17,782 nt of DNA from Candidatus Pelagibacter sp. (lineage in GTDB: Bacteria; Pseudomonadota; Alphaproteobacteria; Pelagibacterales; Pelagibacteraceae), in contig JAOOKL010000010.1 in the NCBI GenBank assembly GCA_028408025.1, positions 1-17,782 of the forward strand. Reading direction: 5' to 3'. The notes beneath the pieces were generated by a model. The model made no database searches. It was not told where the DNA came from and saw only the letters and a program-made list of their open reading frames with translations. The first letter of the stretch is position 1; each line of letters opens with the position of its first letter. A program made the translations under genes and the position numbers. This document shows positions 1 to 5,646 of this stretch, piece by piece.

Positions 1-682
1 AATATTTCTTTTTGCCAAATTTTCTTTCAAAATGTTTTTTTGATATATAGTCTGGTAACTTTTTATTAAATTTAATTCGTTGTGAATAGTACGCTAGCTC
101 TGCAATAAATTCTAACATTTCAGAATATTGTACAGCTTTGCTAAAATCATCGCCCCAACAAAATGTTCCATGGCCAGGAACAAGAACTCCCGGGCAAGTT
201 TTCACCGTTAATTTTCTTTTCTTTAAACATTCAATTATAACTTTGCCTGTATTTTTTTCATAAAATTTAAGTTCTTTTTTTGTAACATATCTTGCAATAG
301 GTACCTCTGATGTCCAGTAATCTGAGTGAGTAGTTCCATAAATCGGTATTGATTTACCTGATTGAGCCCATGATGTGGCAAATTTTGAGTGAGTATGAGA
401 AATGCTTTTTAAATCTTTAAATCTTTTATAAAGAATTTGATGAGTTGGAGTGTCTGTTGATGGATTGTATTTTCCTTTAACCTTTTTTCCATCACTAATT
501 CTAATTACTGGACAATCTTTAATCTTTATTTTACTTGGGACAACTCCACTAGGTTTAATAGTAAAATATTTTTGATCAATTCTGACGCTTACATTTGAAA
601 AAGTTTGAATACTTAAGTTTTTTTTAACCAAACTAATATTTTGTTTTTTACATTCAATAAAGAACTTATTTAAGCCAAACAT
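1..682 (-). CDS. araD: L-ribulose-5-phosphate 4-epimerase (AraD-type class II aldolase), 3' end cut by window edge
   Basis: Translating the minus strand from the ATG at 682 gives 227 codons open to the edge. The family is about 231 residues, so only a handful, including the C-terminal catalytic Tyr, are missing. It belongs to the zinc-dependent class II aldolase/epimerase family, which interconverts L-ribulose-5-P and D-xylulose-5-P in the cytosol. Visible motifs are IKPSG (42-46), PSTDTPTH (74-81), the zinc pair HTH (His96, His98), SWAQSG (104-109), THSDYW (118-123, with the catalytic Asp121) and PGHGTF (169-174, with the third zinc ligand His171). These match E. coli AraD/UlaF/SgbE more closely than fuculose-phosphate aldolase. 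No araA or araB is visible here, so the pathway is open; the 4-epimerase name is likelier than a related pentose- or tetronate-phosphate lyase. The start has only a weak purine stretch upstream (AAAGAA). It lies 95 bp downstream of the mini-protein gene and could share its transcript. Confidence 0.88.
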   Translation of the reverse strand, partial: MFGLNKFFIECKKQNISLVKKNLSIQTFSNVSVRIDQKYFTIKPSGVVPSKIKIKDCPVIRISDGKKVKGKYNPSTDTPTHQILYKRFKDLKSISHTHSKFATSWAQSGKSIPIYGTTHSDYWTSEVPIARYVTKKELKFYEKNTGKVIIECLKKRKLTVKTCPGVLVPGHGTFCWGDDFSKAVQYSEMLEFIAELAYYSQRIKFNKKLPDYISKKHFERKFGKKKY

Positions 683-725
683 TAGTTGAATTTATTCTTT
701 GAAATAGTCATTTTCAATATAATAA

Positions 726-743
726 TTAATAATGGTTTATTAA
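726..743. repeat. A/T-only inverted repeat ahead of araD
   Basis: TTAATAA and TTATTAA flank a four-base loop (TGGT on the plus strand) in the 95-bp gap between the mini-protein gene and araD. The arms pair perfectly over 7 bp but contain no G or C. It is therefore a poor terminator, has no T-tract after it, and could be chance in such AT-rich DNA. A small operator for araD is the only other reading. The rest of the gap (683-777) shows nothing convincing. Confidence 0.2.
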
Positions 744-777
744 CTCTTGTAATTAGTCTCTTTAAAGCTGGTTTTTG

Positions 778-894
778 TTATAAAGCGTTTAAAAGTCTAG
801 ATAACGAAGCTAAAATACCGTAACCACTCAATTCAATAAACAAAACGATTAATACGATTAATATTATCTTTTTATGTTTATGAAAAAATTCCAT
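778..894 (-). CDS. 38-residue single-pass membrane mini-protein, unrecognised
   Basis: A complete small frame of 38 codons plus TAA. The start is well marked: AGGAG at 899-903, four bases before the ATG, one of the clearest Shine-Dalgarno sequences in the window. The protein begins with a basic, His/Lys-rich segment (MEFFHKHKK, 1-9). A hydrophobic stretch follows at about 10-31, interrupted by Glu21 and a small-residue patch (SGYG, 23-26), and then a short amphipathic tail with Arg33. The positive-inside rule predicts the N-terminus in the cytosol and one membrane crossing. I do not recognise the family and infer no function. Its ATG lies 16 nt behind the 3' end of tRNA-Leu on the same strand, which leaves no room for its own promoter outside the tRNA gene. 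Coding status rests on start quality and composition; conservation has not been tested. Confidence 0.6.
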   Translation of the reverse strand: MEFFHKHKKIILIVLIVLFIELSGYGILASLSRLLNAL

Positions 895-898
895 AATT

Positions 899-903
899 CT
901 CCT
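899..903 (-). promoter_or_regulatory. Shine-Dalgarno of the mini-protein gene
   Basis: AGGAG on the minus strand, four bases before the ATG at 894. The whole gap between the tRNA CCA end and this ATG is AAATAGTAGGAGAATT, so the ribosome-binding site fills most of it. This site is the main reason for calling the 38-codon frame a gene. Confidence 0.6.
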
Positions 904-910
904 ACTATTT

Positions 911-994
911 TGGTGCGGTCGGAGAGACTCGAACTCTCACGGGAAACCCACACGCCCCTCAAGCGTGCCTGTCTACCAATTTCAGCACGACCGC
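911..994 (-). tRNA. tRNA-Leu (anticodon GAG)
   Basis: An 84-nt class II tRNA. The acceptor arm pairs perfectly (GCGGTCG with CGACCGC), the discriminator base is A, and the CCA end is encoded (911-913). The anticodon stem CACGC/GCGTG encloses the loop TTGAGGG, which places anticodon GAG at 958-960; it reads CUC and CUU leucine codons. A long variable arm is present, as expected for leucine tRNAs, and the T-loop has the usual GTTCGAGTC sequence. It is transcribed away from nadA. No terminator follows it; instead the mini-protein gene starts 16 nt downstream. Confidence 0.97.
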
Positions 995-1008
995 TTATTA
1001 TTTATGCG

Positions 1009-1037
1009 ACAATAAATGAATGACAATTTTAGTTCAA
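1009..1037 (-). promoter_or_regulatory. Possible promoter of tRNA-Leu
   Basis: On the minus strand TTGAAC (1032-1037) and TATTGT (1009-1014) are spaced by 17 bp, each matching four of six consensus bases. Transcription would start near 1002, giving a leader of about eight bases before the mature tRNA end at 994. An alternative -35, TTGTCA (1021-1026), also exists. The element overlaps the proposed nadA promoter, so both would share the 63-bp divergent spacer. Confidence 0.3.
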
Positions 1038-1048
1038 GTTGATAGATT
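1020..1048 (+). promoter_or_regulatory. Possible nadA promoter giving a nearly leaderless mRNA
   Basis: ATGACA (1020-1025; five of six matches to a -35 box) is separated by 17 bp from TAGATT (1043-1048; four of six matches to a -10 box). Transcription would begin around 1055, two or three bases before the nadA ATG. No Shine-Dalgarno precedes that ATG, which fits leaderless or near-leaderless initiation. The call is tentative because the DNA is AT-rich. Confidence 0.33.
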
Positions 1049-1057
1049 AGAATAAGT

Positions 1058-2047
1058 ATGTCTGCACAAGAGCATTTAAATAGTAATACGGCCGAGATTT
1101 ACAAAAAAATCTCTAAACATGTGCCTGAAATTGAGTGGAAAATTCATGCACCCCTGATTGAAAAAATTAATAAACTTAAAAAAGAGAAGAATGCTGTAAT
1201 CCTTGCACATAACTACCAAACACCAGAGATTTATCATGGTGTCTCGGACATAGCCGCGGACTCTTTAGCATTAGCTATTGAAGCCTCAAAAACTTCAGCA
1301 GAAATAATTATCTTATGCGGAGTTCACTTTATGGCTGAAACTGCAAAATTAATGAGTCCAGAGAAAAGAGTTTTTATCCCAGATATGAAAGCTGGTTGTT
1401 CTCTGGCGGAGTCTTTAACAGGAGAAGACGTAAGATTGTTAAAAAAACAATATCCAGGAGTTCCAGTAGTATCATACGTAAATACCTCAGCTGATGTGAA
1501 AGCTGAAACAGATGTTTGTTGTACTTCAGCCAATGCAGTAAAAGTTGTTGAGTCATTAAATACCAAACAAGTTATATTTTTACCTGATCAGCACTTGGCA
1601 AACTATGTTGCAAAACAAACTAAAGTTAAAATTATTTCTTGGAAAGGATCATGTATAGTTCATGAGCAGTTTTCTGCAAAAGAAATTGAGGATATTAGAC
1701 GAAATAATCCTGGGATAAAAGTAATAGGTCATCCAGAATGCCCAAGTGATGTTTTAGATGCCTGTGATTTTGCAGGATCCACTGGTGGAATGATTGATTA
1801 TGTAAAAAAAAATCAACCAAAAAAAGTAATGCTGGTTACAGAATGTTCAATGAGTGATAACGTTCAATCAGATAATCCAAAAGTTGAATTTATAAAGCCT
1901 TGTAATTTATGTCCTTATATGAAGAAGATTACATTAGAAAAAATTTTAGATTGTCTCGAAAATGAAAAAAATGAAATCTTTATAGAGAAAAAAATGGCAG
2001 ATGCAGCTAGAATGTCAGTAAAAAGAATGGCTGAAATTGGTCGTTAG
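1058..2047 (+). CDS. nadA: Quinolinate synthase NadA
   Basis: This 329-residue cytosolic [4Fe-4S] enzyme condenses iminoaspartate with dihydroxyacetone phosphate to make quinolinate, the precursor of the NAD ring. Visible landmarks are AVILAHNYQ (46-54), GVHFMAETAK (88-97), and the three expected cluster cysteines: Cys114 in MKAGCSLAES, Cys199 in GSCIVHEQF, and Cys285 in CNLCPYMK (282-289), whose Cys spacing resembles the C-terminal ligand region of E. coli NadA. HPECPSDVL (225-233) and the threonine-serine rich STGGM (241-245) are also typical. Length matches the family. The ATG at 1058 leaves a full N-terminal helix but has no Shine-Dalgarno, and a candidate -10 lies just upstream. nadC follows with an 11-base overlap, so the two are cotranscribed. 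No nadB (L-aspartate oxidase) lies beside them; iminoaspartate must come from an enzyme encoded elsewhere. Confidence 0.96.
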   Translation: MSAQEHLNSNTAEIYKKISKHVPEIEWKIHAPLIEKINKLKKEKNAVILAHNYQTPEIYHGVSDIAADSLALAIEASKTSAEIIILCGVHFMAETAKLMSPEKRVFIPDMKAGCSLAESLTGEDVRLLKKQYPGVPVVSYVNTSADVKAETDVCCTSANAVKVVESLNTKQVIFLPDQHLANYVAKQTKVKIISWKGSCIVHEQFSAKEIEDIRRNNPGIKVIGHPECPSDVLDACDFAGSTGGMIDYVKKNQPKKVMLVTECSMSDNVQSDNPKVEFIKPCNLCPYMKKITLEKILDCLENEKNEIFIEKKMADAARMSVKRMAEIGR

Positions 2048-2882
2048 ATCAGTGCAAAAATTAAATCAAAAATATATTAATTTTGTTGTTAAAAAAGCAT
2101 TGGAAGAAGATTTAAAGCCCAAAGGTGACATTACAACCAATCTAATTAGTTTTAAAAATAAAAAATCTAAAGCAAAAATTATTGCTAAACAAAATGGTAT
2201 TATTGCTGGATTAGATTTTTGTAAAGCAGCCTTTAAATTAATTGATAAGAAAGCAAAATTTAAAGCTAAAATAAAAGATGGAAAATTAATCAAAAAAAAT
2301 AAAGTTATAGCAGAGATAAAAGCCAAAACAAAAACAATCTTAATTGCTGAAAGAACAGCATTGAATTTTCTAAATCATGCATCGGGTATTGCTACCTTAA
2401 CTAATAAATTTGTTAAAAAAGTAAATAAAAAGACCAAAATATGTTGCACTCGTAAAACTACACCAAATCTCAGATTATTAGAAAAATATGCTGTTAAAAA
2501 AGGTGGGGGACATAATCACCGCTATAACCTAAGCGACGAAATTCTTATAAAAGATAATCATATAAGTGCTGAAAATAATTTAAAGAAATTAATAAAAAAA
2601 GCAGTCAAAACCAAAAAAATTATTACTGTTGAAATAGAAAACTATAAACAATTGAGTCAAGTTTTAGGAATAAGATTTAAAAGAATTTTATTCGATAATA
2701 TGAGCGCAAAACAATTAAAAAAATGTTTAAAAATTTGCAAAAATAAGTATGAAACTGAGTATTCTGGCAATGCTTCATTAAAAAATATCAAACAAATATC
2801 AAAAACAGGTGTTAATAGAATATCTGTTGGAATAATTACACATAGCGCTAAATCTTTTGATAGTAACTTATTGATACTTTAA
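2037..2882 (+). CDS. nadC: Nicotinate-nucleotide pyrophosphorylase (quinolinate phosphoribosyltransferase) NadC
   Basis: It converts quinolinate and PRPP to nicotinate mononucleotide and CO2, directly downstream of the NadA reaction. The frame holds the family motifs in order: EEDLKPKGDITT (23-34), AERTALNFLNHASG (104-117), CTRKTTPNLR (137-146), KKGGGHNHRYN (154-164), LIKDNH (170-175), VEIEN (198-202), LFDNM (218-222) and RISVG near the end. These supply the basic pocket for the two carboxylates and PRPP. At 281 residues the length is normal. No ATG lies at the family-typical start: the choices are TTG at 2037, which overlaps nadA by 11 bases, or GTG at 2052, just after the nadA stop. Neither has a clear Shine-Dalgarno, so translational coupling with nadA is likely. 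About one residue in five is lysine while arginine is rare and mostly confined to the active-site motifs, a strong effect of AT bias. Confidence 0.95.
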   Translation: MVVRSVQKLNQKYINFVVKKALEEDLKPKGDITTNLISFKNKKSKAKIIAKQNGIIAGLDFCKAAFKLIDKKAKFKAKIKDGKLIKKNKVIAEIKAKTKTILIAERTALNFLNHASGIATLTNKFVKKVNKKTKICCTRKTTPNLRLLEKYAVKKGGGHNHRYNLSDEILIKDNHISAENNLKKLIKKAVKTKKIITVEIENYKQLSQVLGIRFKRILFDNMSAKQLKKCLKICKNKYETEYSGNASLKNIKQISKTGVNRISVGIITHSAKSFDSNLLIL

Positions 2883-2923
2883 AACTTTTTATTGTAAGAG
2901 AATGATGCTAAAGAGGAGTTCAT
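2879..2923 (-). other. Tiny open frame or gene remnant between nadC and ppdK
   Basis: On the minus strand a stop-to-stop frame of about 33 codons runs through the spacer. Its only ATG (2923) would give 14 residues ending SFSYNKKF. Its TAA shares the tetramer TTAA (2879-2882) with the nadC stop, the same arrangement seen at the aroC/dxs junction. The frame is rich in Ser, Asn, Thr and Gly and poor in Lys and Ile, unlike random AT-rich DNA. It may be the tail of a decayed gene, a mini-gene or chance. It is not in the ppdK frame, and only a distant GAG precedes the ATG. Confidence 0.2.
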
Positions 2924-2985
2924 ATTATTACTCGTATTTTGTGTACCAAAAGCGTTTATTAAAAATTGACTATTTTTTTTTTAAT
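2883..2985. other. Spacer between convergent nadC and ppdK
   Basis: This 103-bp gap contains a run of ten T on the plus strand (2973-2982) with no GC-rich hairpin before it. It could end nadC transcription weakly, but it is not a canonical intrinsic terminator. Apart from the tiny minus-strand frame described separately, I see no RNA gene or repeat here. Confidence 0.4.
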
Positions 2986-5646
2986 TTATTTTCTTAATTC
3001 CGCTTGTGCAGCAGCTAATCTTGCAACTGGGACTCTAAATGGTGAACAAGAAACATAATTTAATCCTGTTCTTGAACAAAAATCTATACTTTTAGGATCC
3101 CCTCCATGCTCACCACAAATTCCAAGTTTAATCTTTTTATTTGCTTTTCTACCTCTAGAGGCTGCAATTTCAACCAATTCACCTACCCCGCTTTGATCCA
3201 TGCTAACAAAAGGATCTACTTCAAAAATTTTATTATCAATATAATCATTTAAAAATTTTCCAGAGTCGTCTCGACTTATTCCAAAAGTCGTTTGAGTTAA
3301 ATCATTTGTTCCAAAACTAAAAAAATCAGCATGTTTTGAAATAAACTTCGCTTGTAAAGCTGCACGTGGTAATTCTATCATTGTGCCTACCATATATTCT
3401 AATTTAGTTTTATTTTCTTTTTCTATTTCTTTAGCAATTTTATTAACTAAAGTTCTTAAAATTTTTAATTCTGACTCGGTAGATACTAAAGGTATCATTA
3501 TTTCTGCAAAAGCCGATTGGACTTTCTCTTTTTTAAGTTGAACTATCGCTTCAAAAATTGCCCTACATTGCATCTCATAAATTTCTGGAAAAGAAATACC
3601 AAGCCTACAGCCCCTATGACCTAGCATAGGATTTTCCTCGTGAAGTTCGGCTATTCTATCTTTAACCTCTTTAGCTGATAAATTTAATGATCTTGCAACT
3701 TCTTCAATGTCTTTGTCTGCTTTAGGTAAAAATTCATGAAGCGGTGGATCTAATAATCTCACCGTAACGGGTAAGCCTGACATGACTTTAAAAATTTTTT
3801 TAAAATCTTCTTTTTGATGAGGTAAAAGTTTCCCTAGAGCACTATCTCTATCTTCTCTTGATTTAGATAAAATCATTTGTCTAACTGATAAAATTCTTTC
3901 TTCATCAAAAAACATGTGTTCTGTTCGACATAAGCCGATACCCTCTGCCCCAAACTCTCGAGCGGTTTTACTGTCAGCCTCGGTTTCAGCATTCGTTCTT
4001 ACTTTAAGTTTCCTAAATTCATCGGCCCATTTCATAATTGTTGAAAAATAACCTGAAATTTCTGGCTGAACTGTTGGAACTAAACCTTTCATTACCTTTC
4101 CACTACCACCATCGATTGTAATAACATCACCTTCTTTAATTGTCTCGTCACCTGCTTTAAATTGTTTTAGTTCATAATCAATTGTGATTTCACTCGAACC
4201 AGATACGCACGGCCTTCCCATTCCTCTTGCAACAACAGCTGCATGACTTGTCATGCCACCTCTTGCCGTCAAAATTCCTTTAGCAGCATGCATACCATGA
4301 ATGTCTTCTGGTGAAGTTTCTAATCTAACCAATATCGTATCTTGCATCATACCATTTAGTTTTTCTGCTTCATCTGCAGTAAAAACAACTTTACCACTCG
4401 CTGCTCCTGGTGATGCTGGTAGCCCTGAGGCAATCACTTTTTTTTTAACTTTATCGTCCAAAGTAGGATGTAATAAAGTATCTAAAGAATTGGGATCTAT
4501 TCTTTGGATTGCTTCTTTTTTAGAAATTAATTTTTCTTTAACCATATCTACTGCAATTTTTATTGCAGCTTTTGCAGTTCTTTTTCCTGATCTCGTTTGC
4601 AACATCCAAAGTTTATTGCTCTCAACTGTAAATTCAATATCTTGCATATCTCTGTAATGTTTTTCTAATCGAAGAAATACTTTTGCCAACTCTTTATAAA
4701 CTTTAGGCATAGCCTCTTCCATTGATGGATCATTTGAACCCGCATCTTGCTTAGCTTTTTTTGTAATATATTGAGGTGTTCTTGTTCCTGCCACAACATC
4801 CTCACCTTGCGCATTAATTAAAAATTCTCCGAAAAAAGAATTTTCACCTGTTGAAGGATTTCTCGTAAAGGCAACTCCAGTCGAACAATCATTGCCCATA
4901 TTCCCAAATACCATTGCTTGTACATTAACTGCTGTACCCCAGTGGTCTGGAATTTGATTTAATTTTCTATAAGTTTTAGCTCTCTGACTATCCCAAGATA
5001 AAAATACTGCATTAATCGCTCCTAATAGTTGTTCCTTTACATCTTGTGGAAAATTAATTTTTTTTTCTTTCTTAACTAATTCTTTAAAATTAATAATTAA
5101 TCCGTCCCAATCACTTTCATCTAAATCTGTGTCTAGTAAGACGCCTTTGGTTAACTTATAATTATCTATTAACTCTTCGAATAAGTGCCCTTCTACGTTA
5201 AGAACCACATTGCTATACATCTGAATAAATCTTCTGTAACTATCTTTTGCAAATCTACCGTTTGATGCCTTTCTTTTTAAAGCTTCGACCGTTTTATCAT
5301 TAAGTCCTAAATTTAAAATAGTATCCATCATCCCAGGCATTGAAATTCTTGCTCCTGATCTCACTGATACTAGTAATGGATTTTCAAGATCGCCAAATTT
5401 CTTTTTGGTTTTCTTTTCAATATTTTTTAATTCAAACTCAATATTTTTAATTACTTTTTTAGGAAGTTTTTTTTTGTTTTTATAAAAAAGATCACATACA
5501 TCAGTTGTAATAGTAAATCCAGGAGGAACTGGTAGACCTAGCATGCCCATCTCACCAAGATTAGCTCCTTTTCCACCTAGAATATTTTTTTTATTCTTAA
5601 GTTTTTTTGCAGATTTATCATCAAAACTGAATACGACTTTTACCAC
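2986..5646 (-). CDS. ppdK: Pyruvate, phosphate dikinase
   Basis: This 886-residue cytosolic enzyme reversibly converts pyruvate, ATP and phosphate to PEP, AMP and PPi. The N-terminal ATP-grasp domain shows LGGKGANLGEM (23-33), SVRSGARISMPGMMDT (94-109) and GTRTPQ (287-292). The swivelling domain has the phosphohistidine segment TARGGMTSHAAVVARGMGR (460-478), with catalytic His468. The C-terminal PEP/pyruvate barrel contains GTNDLTQTTFG and GICGEHGGDP, with the catalytic Cys844. Length and motif order are those of bacterial PPDK rather than PEP synthase. The start is GTG: the glyS stop and this start overlap as TAGTG, and GAGGG (5653-5657) sits six bases upstream. It is the last gene of the peptidase-glyQ-glyS run. 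In a heterotroph it may serve gluconeogenesis or PPi-conserving glycolysis; direction cannot be read from sequence. Confidence 0.97.
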   Translation of the reverse strand: MVKVVFSFDDKSAKKLKNKKNILGGKGANLGEMGMLGLPVPPGFTITTDVCDLFYKNKKKLPKKVIKNIEFELKNIEKKTKKKFGDLENPLLVSVRSGARISMPGMMDTILNLGLNDKTVEALKRKASNGRFAKDSYRRFIQMYSNVVLNVEGHLFEELIDNYKLTKGVLLDTDLDESDWDGLIINFKELVKKEKKINFPQDVKEQLLGAINAVFLSWDSQRAKTYRKLNQIPDHWGTAVNVQAMVFGNMGNDCSTGVAFTRNPSTGENSFFGEFLINAQGEDVVAGTRTPQYITKKAKQDAGSNDPSMEEAMPKVYKELAKVFLRLEKHYRDMQDIEFTVESNKLWMLQTRSGKRTAKAAIKIAVDMVKEKLISKKEAIQRIDPNSLDTLLHPTLDDKVKKKVIASGLPASPGAASGKVVFTADEAEKLNGMMQDTILVRLETSPEDIHGMHAAKGILTARGGMTSHAAVVARGMGRPCVSGSSEITIDYELKQFKAGDETIKEGDVITIDGGSGKVMKGLVPTVQPEISGYFSTIMKWADEFRKLKVRTNAETEADSKTAREFGAEGIGLCRTEHMFFDEERILSVRQMILSKSREDRDSALGKLLPHQKEDFKKIFKVMSGLPVTVRLLDPPLHEFLPKADKDIEEVARSLNLSAKEVKDRIAELHEENPMLGHRGCRLGISFPEIYEMQCRAIFEAIVQLKKEKVQSAFAEIMIPLVSTESELKILRTLVNKIAKEIEKENKTKLEYMVGTMIELPRAALQAKFISKHADFFSFGTNDLTQTTFGISRDDSGKFLNDYIDNKIFEVDPFVSMDQSGVGELVEIAASRGRKANKKIKLGICGEHGGDPKSIDFCSRTGLNYVSCSPFRVPVARLAAAQAELRK

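Noticed and set aside
2066..2326. An 86-codon minus-strand frame inside nadC with hydrophobic residues
   Set aside because: The hydrophobic look comes from reading lysine codons in reverse (TTT gives Phe); nadC is clearly the coding strand.
2973..2982. Run of ten T as an intrinsic terminator of nadC
   Set aside because: No GC-bearing stem precedes it, so it lacks the hairpin of a canonical terminator; kept only as a note on the spacer.
4301..4657. A 118-codon open frame on the plus strand inside ppdK
   Set aside because: It is antisense to a strongly conserved enzyme frame, has no ribosome site or domain, and its Ser/Leu/Ile composition is what the complement of ppdK codons produces.
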